Assembly (NCBI RefSeq): GCF_001693385.1 | Contig: NZ_CP016428.1 | Span: 1,302,001-1,366,000 of the forward strand | From: Bradyrhizobium icense | GTDB taxonomy: Bacteria > Pseudomonadota > Alphaproteobacteria > Rhizobiales > Xanthobacteraceae | Reading direction: 5' to 3' | DNA: 64,000 bases | In this document: positions 57,850 through 64,000 of the stretch, piece by piece | Layout: every line of letters begins with the position of its first letter | Position numbering within the stretch: position 1 is the stretch's first letter | Program-made: the position numbers and the translations under genes | Notes under the pieces: generated by a model | The model's input: only the letters and a program-made list of their open reading frames with translations | Databases searched by the model: none | Told to the model about the DNA's origin: nothing

Positions 57850-58905
57850 ATGCATAAGCTATCGCGCTTTTCGTTCTTGGTTGGCGTCGTTCTCCTGGCC
57901 GTCTCTGCCGCGAGCCAGGGAGCGCCGGCGAAATCTCTGGGCGGCCCGCTCAACCTGGCGGACGAAGGCATGTTCTTCGTCAGCGGAACGTCCGTGCTGT
58001 CCACTCATCCGGGCGCCTCTCCTGCGGGACCTTCGCGGCCCGGCACGGTGACCGTCAACCAGATGTATGTGCACTATCGGATACCGGCGCAGCTTACCAG
58101 TCCGACGCCAATCGTGCTCGTTCATGGCGGTGGGTTGACCGGCGCCAGCTACGAGACCACGCCGGACGGTCGCGAGGGCTGGGCGACCTATTTGGCGCGC
58201 AAAGGCTACGCAGTCTACGTCGTGGACACGCCCGGCCGCGGCCGCTCGGGGTTCAACGCGACGGCGATCAACCAGGCGAAGGCCGAGTCCAGCGTGGCCG
58301 CCTTGCCGGGCAACGTGCTCATGGTAACCGCCGAACTGGCGTGGCCCCTCTTTCGTTTCGGACCAACATCCGGAACGGGTTTTCCGGACACTCAATTTCC
58401 GACCGAGGCGTTCGCTGCCTTCGGGTCGCAAGGCGTGCCGTTCGGAGAAGCGACGCTCGAAGGTGGCGCGATGGGAACGGCCCCTCGCGCTCTTGCAGCC
58501 TTGCTTGACAGGATCGGTCCGGCCGTGGTCGTCGTGCATTCGCTCGCCGGCCCCTTTGCGGACGCTCTCGTGGAGATGCGACCGCGTCTGGTCAAGGCGG
58601 TGGTCAACATCGAAGGCGCGCAAGCTATCGTCCCCACCGAGGCCCAGATCGAAGCTTATCGGGGCATCCCGGTGCTCGAACTGTTCGGCGATCACCTGGA
58701 CTCTCCCGTCTTTACCGGCCGCCCGCGCTACGAAGGACGAAAGGCTGTCGTGGAACGCATCAACAAGCAGCAGGAAGGCAAGGCTAGCCTCGTACGGCTT
58801 CCGGACGTGGGGATGAAGGGTAACTCCCACATGATGATGCAGGACGGGAACAACCTTCAGGTGGCGGATTTCCTGCTCGGATGGATCTCAGGCAACGTCA
58901 AATAA
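57850..58905 (+). CDS. Exported alpha/beta hydrolase
   Basis: The 351-residue protein has a signal peptide (FSFLVGVVLLAVSAASQGAP) and an alpha/beta-hydrolase core with IVLVHGGGLTG as oxyanion segment, YVVDTPGRGRSG, and a nucleophile elbow VVHSLAGPFA in which the first Gly of GxSxG is replaced by Val. The His is probably in KGNSHMMMQ. This esterase-like subgroup is usually periplasmic. AGGGGAGGG lies before the ATG. It follows the aldolase by 73 bp and may release a substrate for the pathway from an ester. Confidence 0.82.
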   Translation: MHKLSRFSFLVGVVLLAVSAASQGAPAKSLGGPLNLADEGMFFVSGTSVLSTHPGASPAGPSRPGTVTVNQMYVHYRIPAQLTSPTPIVLVHGGGLTGASYETTPDGREGWATYLARKGYAVYVVDTPGRGRSGFNATAINQAKAESSVAALPGNVLMVTAELAWPLFRFGPTSGTGFPDTQFPTEAFAAFGSQGVPFGEATLEGGAMGTAPRALAALLDRIGPAVVVVHSLAGPFADALVEMRPRLVKAVVNIEGAQAIVPTEAQIEAYRGIPVLELFGDHLDSPVFTGRPRYEGRKAVVERINKQQEGKASLVRLPDVGMKGNSHMMMQDGNNLQVADFLLGWISGNVK

Positions 58906-59072
58906 TGTGGCCTTCTGGAAGCAGCAGTTTGACAACGTTTGAGATCGCGGTGCTTGAGCAGATCGATTGCATTACCTTTGAGCCGAGACAGCTCCCGATA
59001 GATGATCAGTTTGCCCTTGACCGCAGAACTCGCGCCGCTCAGCCGCTGAACGAAGACGGCGCACGGTGCCTG

Positions 59073-59873
59073 ATGATCTTTCTCATACGCTGCGCTTTGC
59101 TCTTGCTGTTTGCGGTCTTGCTCGCGTGTCCTGGGAGGGCTGCCGACCCGGTGCTTGCGCCGAGCGGCACGCTGCGCGCTGCGTATATCGGTCCGAACGT
59201 CGCGCAAGGTCGCGTCGACCCGGCAACCGGCACAGTTTCGGGTGTGGTCGCCGACATCGCGCGCGAGCTGGCCCGCCGGGCTGATGTGCCGGTCAGCATC
59301 ACGCCGCTCCCGACGGCCGCTGCGGTGCTCGATGCGGTTCGAAGCGGCCACGCCGACATCGGGTTTGTCGCTCCGAACCCGGAGCGCACTGGTGTTGTAC
59401 TCTACTCCCGGACATACATGCTGGTGCAGCAGAGTGCGCTTGTGCGTGCCGATTCCCCGCTGTCGTCCGTGAAGGAGCTGGACCGACCTGGTCAGGTGAT
59501 CGGGGTGAATTCCGATGACAGCGTCGGCGTGTGGCTGAAGCAGCGGCTGACCGCAGCGAAGGTACGAGAGACGCCCGACTATACCTTGCGAGATGCCGTC
59601 CAGTGGCTTCGGAACGGGGAGGTGACTGCCTTCGCAGGTGGGCGACAGCGGCTCTCCAGCGGGACGCGCGGCGTTCCTGGCTTGCGAATGCTCGACGACA
59701 ACTTTTATGGTGTGCCGCAAGCCGTGGCCGTGCCACTCGATCACCAGGACCGGCTTCAGTTGGTCAACGCGGCACTCGGCGAGATGCGCTCGAGCGGCTT
59801 TCTGGCGGACTCCGTCGCACGCAGCGGCATCGAAGGGCTCACGGTTGCGCCAATCGGTACGCAGGAACCGTGA
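59073..59873 (+). CDS. Family 3 solute-binding protein
   Basis: The 266-residue protein has a signal peptide (MIFLIRCALLLLFAVLLACPGRAADP) and the amino-acid-type (SBP_bac_3) binding fold: GTLRAAYIGPNVAQG, VVADIARELARRADVP, and ADIGFVAPNPER. The start chosen, ATG at 59073, places the signal peptide at the N-terminus; longer readings add 64 non-coding-like residues. No permease is near. It closes the aromatic module, about 500 bp before the tRNA. Confidence 0.82.
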   Translation: MIFLIRCALLLLFAVLLACPGRAADPVLAPSGTLRAAYIGPNVAQGRVDPATGTVSGVVADIARELARRADVPVSITPLPTAAAVLDAVRSGHADIGFVAPNPERTGVVLYSRTYMLVQQSALVRADSPLSSVKELDRPGQVIGVNSDDSVGVWLKQRLTAAKVRETPDYTLRDAVQWLRNGEVTAFAGGRQRLSSGTRGVPGLRMLDDNFYGVPQAVAVPLDHQDRLQLVNAALGEMRSSGFLADSVARSGIEGLTVAPIGTQEP

Positions 59874-60380
59874 TCGCGTGTGGCCCGGCGAGCTTGAGCG
59901 TCGGCGGGGTGCACGCGGTTTTTCTGTCACCTGACACTACGAGAAGGTCATGGGGGTCCCGAGAAAACCCCCAACGGCTCGCCCGTCTTTGCTCTGGCTT
60001 TCGGGTCTGCTCGACAGCATGCCGTCAAGAACGCTTTGCAGGTGCCGCTTAAGGTCGCCGATTCTACGATTGAACTGCGGAGGCCCTGGCCAAATCGAAG
60101 GTCCAGCAACAATTTCCGCCGCCGAGATTAACGGGTGCGACACTCAATCGTGGATGCGATATTGGGTTTGAACCACTGATTTGCCCGATGTGTCAAATGT
60201 CTTTGGTGTCCTTCGAAGCAGCCTTGGGACCGCCGCGCTACTTTGCATGGGGTTGTTTTCGATATTTTGGTTGGGAGCGAGACCGGTCCGCCTTCGCCCC
60301 GTGGGCTTCGGCGCGACAGCCTTCGCTCGCTTCGCCTGGAATTTGTGGCACGGGCTTGCCTAGCCGAAGCGCGCGAAGGC
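59874..60380. other. Intergenic region before the tRNA; no gene recognised
   Basis: The 507 bp between the binding-protein gene and the tRNA 3' end carry no integrase or other gene. Near 60280-60380 are the same GC-rich repeat words seen beside tRNA fragments A and B (CTTGCC-AGCCG-AGC and AGCCTTCGCTCGCTTCGC), arranged differently. This is where an integrase gene of a tRNA-borne island would be expected, and none remains. Confidence 0.6.
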
Positions 60381-60456
60381 TGGTGGGCCCGGCAGGACTC
60401 GAACCTGCAACCAGACCGTTATGAGCGGCCGGCTCTAACCATTGAGCTACAGGCCC
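60381..60456 (-). tRNA. tRNA with CAU anticodon (tRNA-Ile2 or elongator tRNA-Met)
   Basis: The minus strand folds as a full 76-base tRNA with encoded CCA. The acceptor stem is GGGCCTG with CGGGCCC, the D-arm GCTC/GAGC, the anticodon stem GGCCG/CGGTC with loop CTCATAA (anticodon CAT), and the T-arm GCAGG/CCTGC with TTCGAGT. CAU tRNAs read Met, or AUA-Ile after lysidine modification; the sequence differs from the usual elongator Met form in this group, so tRNA-Ile2 is slightly favoured. Its 3' part is repeated at 40 kb and 31 kb. Confidence 0.95.
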
Positions 60457-60627
60457 CGCCGCGGGGCGGCCGCGGGAAGGGCGGCCGGCAACGGTGCCGC
60501 CATCGTTTACAGGCATGACAGCGATACGGCAATGCCGGGATCGGGGTAGAAAACACGCTTTCACAAGCCCTTCTGGTTGCCTAAAACCTCTCGTGCATCA
60601 TTCGTCACCGAACGCTTGAGGCCAACA

Positions 60628-61593
60628 ATGAAACTCGCTCGGATCGCCTGCGTCGGCCTGCTCCTGTTTGCCGGCGCCGCCGTGGCGCAGGAGGGAGGCA
60701 AGGCCATTTCCAAGAGCGCAATCAGCCTGGGAACCGCGACGCCGGGCGGCGGCTTTCCGGTTTATGGCAATGCCTTTGCGGAAGTGATGAATGCCGCCGA
60801 TCCGGCGCTGTCGATCGAGCCGCGCAACACCAAGGGCTCCAACGAAAACATCCCGCTGCTGGAATCCGACAAGCTCGATATCGCGCTGGTGGCGGGGGAG
60901 CCCGCCTACGAAGCCTTCATGGGCATCGGCCGGCCGGCGACGAAGCTGAAAATCCTGACCGCGATGTATTCCAGCCCCGGCATGTTCGTGGTGCGGGCGG
61001 GCAGTCCCTACAAGACGATCCGGGATCTGGTCGGCCAGCCGGTCGCGTTCGGCGCGAAGGGCTCGGGCCTGCCGATCCTGTCGCGCTATATCCTCGACGG
61101 CATCGGGCTGAAGCAGGACGAGGACTTCAAGTCGATCTATCTCGACCGCGCCGGCGACGGCCCCGCCATGGTCCAGGACGGCCGCGCCGCCGCGCTGTGG
61201 GGCGCGGGCGTCGGCTGGCCCGGCTTTGCCGCGATGGTGCAGGCGCCCGGCGGCGCGCGATTTATCGCACCCGACGCCAGCGAGATCGCCCGCGTCCGCG
61301 CCAAGCACACGTTCCTCAAACCGCTGACGGTGCCCGCCAACAGCTATCCGAACCAGCCGGCGGCGATCGATTCCATCGGCTCATGGAGTTTTGTGCTGGC
61401 GCGCGAAAGCTTGCCCGACGACGTCGCCTACCGGTTGGCGCGCACGCTGCACGGCCAGGAGGCGGCGCTGTGCAAGAAGCTTGCGCAGGCCTGCGAGACC
61501 ACGGCTGCGAACACGGTGGCGGCGGCGCCGAATACGGGACTGGTTCACCCCGGTGTGATGAAGTATTTCCGCGAAGCGGGGGTGGCGAAGTAG
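60628..61593 (+). CDS. TAXI-family TRAP transporter solute-binding protein
   Basis: The 321-residue protein has a signal peptide (MKLARIACVGLLLFAGAAVAQ) and the TAXI pattern SLGTATPGGGFPVYGNAFAEVMN, with GSNENIPLLESDKLDIALV and KTIRDLVGQPVAFGAKGSG. TAXI proteins deliver organic acids to TRAP permeases; none is adjacent. The ATG at 60628 has GAGG nearby and starts the signal peptide. It converges with the Liv-type gene over a palindromic repeat. Confidence 0.86.
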   Translation: MKLARIACVGLLLFAGAAVAQEGGKAISKSAISLGTATPGGGFPVYGNAFAEVMNAADPALSIEPRNTKGSNENIPLLESDKLDIALVAGEPAYEAFMGIGRPATKLKILTAMYSSPGMFVVRAGSPYKTIRDLVGQPVAFGAKGSGLPILSRYILDGIGLKQDEDFKSIYLDRAGDGPAMVQDGRAAALWGAGVGWPGFAAMVQAPGGARFIAPDASEIARVRAKHTFLKPLTVPANSYPNQPAAIDSIGSWSFVLARESLPDDVAYRLARTLHGQEAALCKKLAQACETTAANTVAAAPNTGLVHPGVMKYFREAGVAK

Positions 61594-61633
61594 AGCGCAT
61601 CTGCTTCCACTCGTCGCCCCGGCGAATGCCGAC

Positions 61634-61728
61634 CCATAACCACGAATGCCCGTTGTTGCGTCAGGTGACGGCTCCAGCCTTCGCAACAACGCGACCCTGT
61701 GGTTATGGTCCCTGCTTTTCGCAGGGAC
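61634..61728. repeat. Palindromic intergenic repeat between convergent genes
   Basis: Nested inverted repeats lie between two convergent genes: CCATAACCAC at 61634-61643 with GTGGTTATGG at 61699-61708, CGTTGTTGCG near 61651 with CGCAACAAC at 61682-61690, and a perfect 8-bp hairpin GTCCCTGC-TTTTC-GCAGGGAC at 61708-61728. Such palindromes are dispersed in Bradyrhizobium genomes; the small hairpin could act as a bidirectional terminator. Confidence 0.6.
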
Positions 61729-61737
61729 GACCAGAGA

Positions 61738-62949
61738 TCACTTCTTCACCATCGCGCACGCCGGATCGGGCGGCCCGAACGCTTCGTCGCCGGGAATCTT
61801 GGCGAGGATCTGATAATAGTCCCATGGATATTTCGATTCCTCGGGCTTCTTGACCTGCATCAGCCACAGGTCGTGCACCATCAGATTGTCCTCGCGCAGT
61901 TTGCCGTTGCGGGAGAAGAAATCCTCGACCGGCTTCTCGCGCATCTTCGCCGCCACTTTCAGCGGCTCGTCGGTGCCTGCTTCCTTGATGCCGTTGAGAT
62001 AGCTCATGACCGAGGAATAGACGCCGGCCTGCCACATCGTCGGCATCCGGTTCATTTTGGCGAAATAGCGCTTCGACCATTCGCGGGTCTTGTCGTCCAT
62101 GTCCCAGTAGAATGACGTCGTCAGCAACAGGCCCTGGGCTGCCGGCAATCCCAGCGAATGAATGTCTGTGATCAGCGCGAGCAAGGCCGCCATCTGCTGT
62201 CCGCCCTTGAAAACGCCGAACTCGGCGGCGGTCTTGATCTCGTTCATGTTGTTTGGCGGGCCTGCCGCGATGCCGATGATCTTGGCCTTCGAAGCCTGCG
62301 CCTGCAGCACGAAGGACGACAGATCGGGCGTGGCGAGCGGTGGACGCACCGAGCCCAGCACCTTGCCGCCATTGGCGGTGACGACGCTCGAAGCATCGCG
62401 TTCGAGCGAATGGCCGAACGCGTAGTCATCGGTGATGAAGAACCAGCTATCGCCGCCGCGCTTCACCACCGCCTGCGCGGTGCCGACCGCGAGCGAACGG
62501 GTGTCGATCACCCACTGCATCGCGTAGGGCGAGCAGGATTTGCCGTGGAAGTCCGCAGTGAGGGTGGAATGCGTGATGAACAGCTTCTTTTTTTCATTGG
62601 CGATGCCTTGCACCGCCAGCCCCACGGCAGACACCGGCACGTCGACGATCAGATCGACCTGATCGACGTCGTACCAGCGCCGCGCGATGCCGCCGCCGAT
62701 GTCAGGCTTGAGCTGGTGGTCGCCGACGATGATGCTGATCGGCTTGCCCAGCACCTTGCCGCCGAAATCGTCGATTGCCATTTGCGCGGCGGTGACCGAG
62801 CCCTGGCCGGTCGGTGTCGCCGCCGGCCCGTTCATGTCGGTGAGGACGCCGATCTTGACCACGTCGTCTGAAATTTGCGCGAGTGCTGCGGCTGGCGCCA
62901 GCGTCGCGGCCATGAGCACGGCAAGCCTGGAAAGGTTCCTGGCGAACAT
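61738..62949 (-). CDS. Branched-chain-type ABC transporter substrate-binding protein
   Basis: The 403-residue protein has a signal peptide (LSRLAVLMAATLAPAAALAQ) and a PBP type I fold starting DDVVKIGVLTDMNGPAA, with WFFITDDYAFGHSLERDA and the C-terminal DPACAMVKK typical of the aromatic-acid branch of LivJ-like proteins. The ATG at 62947-62949 follows an AGGGGAG-containing leader; a longer in-frame start adds 27 residues. No permease genes are next to it in the window. Confidence 0.88.
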   Translation of the reverse strand: MFARNLSRLAVLMAATLAPAAALAQISDDVVKIGVLTDMNGPAATPTGQGSVTAAQMAIDDFGGKVLGKPISIIVGDHQLKPDIGGGIARRWYDVDQVDLIVDVPVSAVGLAVQGIANEKKKLFITHSTLTADFHGKSCSPYAMQWVIDTRSLAVGTAQAVVKRGGDSWFFITDDYAFGHSLERDASSVVTANGGKVLGSVRPPLATPDLSSFVLQAQASKAKIIGIAAGPPNNMNEIKTAAEFGVFKGGQQMAALLALITDIHSLGLPAAQGLLLTTSFYWDMDDKTREWSKRYFAKMNRMPTMWQAGVYSSVMSYLNGIKEAGTDEPLKVAAKMREKPVEDFFSRNGKLREDNLMVHDLWLMQVKKPEESKYPWDYYQILAKIPGDEAFGPPDPACAMVKK

Positions 62950-63129
62950 CCCTGTTTTCTCCCCTCGAATCGGCGCGTTGGCCGTTGGTTTTTTGCAGGC
63001 GGTTGATCCGCCGATTGGTCTCATTTGCAACTATTTTGCCGTGACGTCAACGTCGCGGCAGGGAGGGCTCGCCTGCGAGCGGTACCGGGTTCTGTTTATT
63101 TCCGGCCCGATTCAGGGCATAGGCGAGCC

Positions 63130-64000
63130 ATGACCTCGCCGCAGCGCCTGCCAACCTCACTTACGCCGCTTGAAAAGGCGCTCGATGCGCTGCTGCAGGG
63201 CGTGGAACCGGTGGCGCCGGTCGAACCAACGCTTGTCGAGGCGCTACGTTGCATTGCTGCCGAGATGCCGCCGCTCAAGACTCATCCGCCGCGCGATATC
63301 GCCGCGGCCGACGGCTACGCGTTTTGCGCGCGCGATCTCGTCGGCGCATCGTCGTATTCGCCCTTGCCGTTGTCGGCGCCGCCGGCCTGGGTCGAGGCCG
63401 GCGAGGCCATGCCGGATGGTTGCGACTGCGTGCTGGATTCCGATTCTCTCGACATCTCCGGTCCGCTCCCGCAGGTGCTGGCGGAGGCTATCCCGGGGCA
63501 GGGCGTGCGCCGGGCCGGCAGCGATATCGCGGCGGGCAGTCCGGTCGCGGAGGCCGGGCGGCCCGTGCTGCCGCGCCATCTCCTCATCGCGCGCGCTGTT
63601 GGAATGGAGCGCTTGAAAGTCCGCCGTCCGCGGCTCGGTATCGTCAACGTCCCCGGCGGCAGCATGACGGCGGAGCTGATCGCCGAGAGCGCATGCGCCG
63701 CAGGCGCCGAAGCCGTGTCCCTGACGGCCGCGGGACGCGATGCCGGATCGATTGCGGCGGCACTGGATGATAGCGCTGGCGATCTGCTTCTGATCGTCGG
63801 CGGTTCCGGCGTCGGTCGCACCGATGCGGCGGTGACGGCCTTGTCCGCGCGCGGCAAAATTCTCGCCCACGGCATTGCCCTGCAGCCCGGCCGTACCGCG
63901 GCCGTCGGGCGCATCGGCAAGATGCCCGTCGTCGTGCTGCCGGGCGCGCCGGATCAGGCCGTTGCGGCTTGGTGGACGCTGGCGCGTCCCGTACTCGATC
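63130..64000 (+). CDS. MoeA-like molybdopterin-binding protein (3' end outside window)
   Basis: The 290 readable codons resemble MoeA-type molybdopterin molybdenumtransferases: HPPRDIAAADGYAF (the usual SAMDGYA block), WVEAGEAMPDGCDCVLDSD, RRAGSDIAAGSPV, then LGIVNVPGGSM and a LLIVGGSGVGRTDAAV motif like MoeA's GGVSxGxxD. LPGAPDQA matches the late LPGNPVA loop. Several residues deviate from canonical MoeA, as in hydroxylase-associated paralogues. It reads off the window end, so the C-terminal domain is unseen. Confidence 0.8.
   Translation, partial: MTSPQRLPTSLTPLEKALDALLQGVEPVAPVEPTLVEALRCIAAEMPPLKTHPPRDIAAADGYAFCARDLVGASSYSPLPLSAPPAWVEAGEAMPDGCDCVLDSDSLDISGPLPQVLAEAIPGQGVRRAGSDIAAGSPVAEAGRPVLPRHLLIARAVGMERLKVRRPRLGIVNVPGGSMTAELIAESACAAGAEAVSLTAAGRDAGSIAAALDDSAGDLLLIVGGSGVGRTDAAVTALSARGKILAHGIALQPGRTAAVGRIGKMPVVVLPGAPDQAVAAWWTLARPVLD

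Noticed and set aside
59874..60380. An integrase gene next to the tRNA
   Set aside because: The region was read in all frames for tyrosine-recombinase motifs (the R-H-R-Y set) and none was found.

Overview
The window looks like a chromosomal segment of a high-GC alphaproteobacterium, most likely Bradyrhizobium or a close relative. The indications are a red-type cbbR-cbbFPTALSX Calvin operon, many Liv/TRAP/Bug solute-binding proteins, a CoxSML-type molybdenum hydroxylase, and repeated tRNA 3' fragments of the kind known at genomic-island borders in this genus. All identifications come from reading translations and motifs by eye; no database search was run.

Left part (1-20.4 kb, minus strand). 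From about 18.0 kb down to 1, seventeen genes run in one direction with overlaps or very short gaps, which suggests one operon of about 18 kb. The order is livH, livM, livG, a LivF ATPase fused to a Tm-1-like (UPF0261) domain, a TIM-barrel phosphoenolpyruvate-hydrolase-family protein, a giant flotillin-like SPFH protein with 44-residue (4 x 11) helical repeats, and two paralogous SRPBCC proteins. Then come a molybdenum hydroxylase (FAD subunit, 2Fe-2S subunit, and a molybdopterin subunit split into two coupled genes), MoxR and VWA maturation proteins, an amidohydrolase, a metallo-beta-lactamase-fold hydrolase and an SMP-30-type lactonase (cut by the window edge). An AraC regulator and a separate Liv-type binding protein lie just upstream. 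I read this as uptake, hydroxylation and ring or lactone hydrolysis of an unknown organic compound, with an unusual membrane scaffold and two proteins of unknown chemistry.

Middle (20.9-31.1 kb). A gluconate-5-dehydrogenase-like SDR is followed by divergent cbbR and the cbbF-P-T-A-L-S-X operon for CO2 fixation (form IC Rubisco with its CbbX activase).

Right part (31.1-60.5 kb) is accessory DNA. A complete tRNA with anticodon CAU lies at 60381-60456 (minus). Its 3' portion recurs, in the same orientation, at 40062-40109 (identical over 48 bp, 56 bp with flank), at 31267-31314 (43/48), and probably as a 25-bp trace at 21844-21868. These look like scars of successive site-specific integrations, dividing the region into modules. 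The 31-40 kb module has a DUF4403 protein, a lipase, MurNAc/GlcNAc catabolism and an odd aspartokinase. The 40-60 kb module has a TusA-like/radical-SAM fusion, a binding protein without signal peptide, an acyl-CoA dehydrogenase and a four-gene glycosyltransferase/radical-SAM operon. It also has a methyltransferase, a DoxX protein, a universal stress protein, and a lower meta-cleavage pathway (hydratase, decarboxylase, aldolase, acylating aldehyde dehydrogenase) with its own LysR regulator and Bug-type binding protein. No integrase remains.

Right edge (60.6-64 kb). A TAXI-type TRAP binding protein, a convergent Liv-type binding protein and the start of a MoeA-like molybdopterin-binding gene complete the window.
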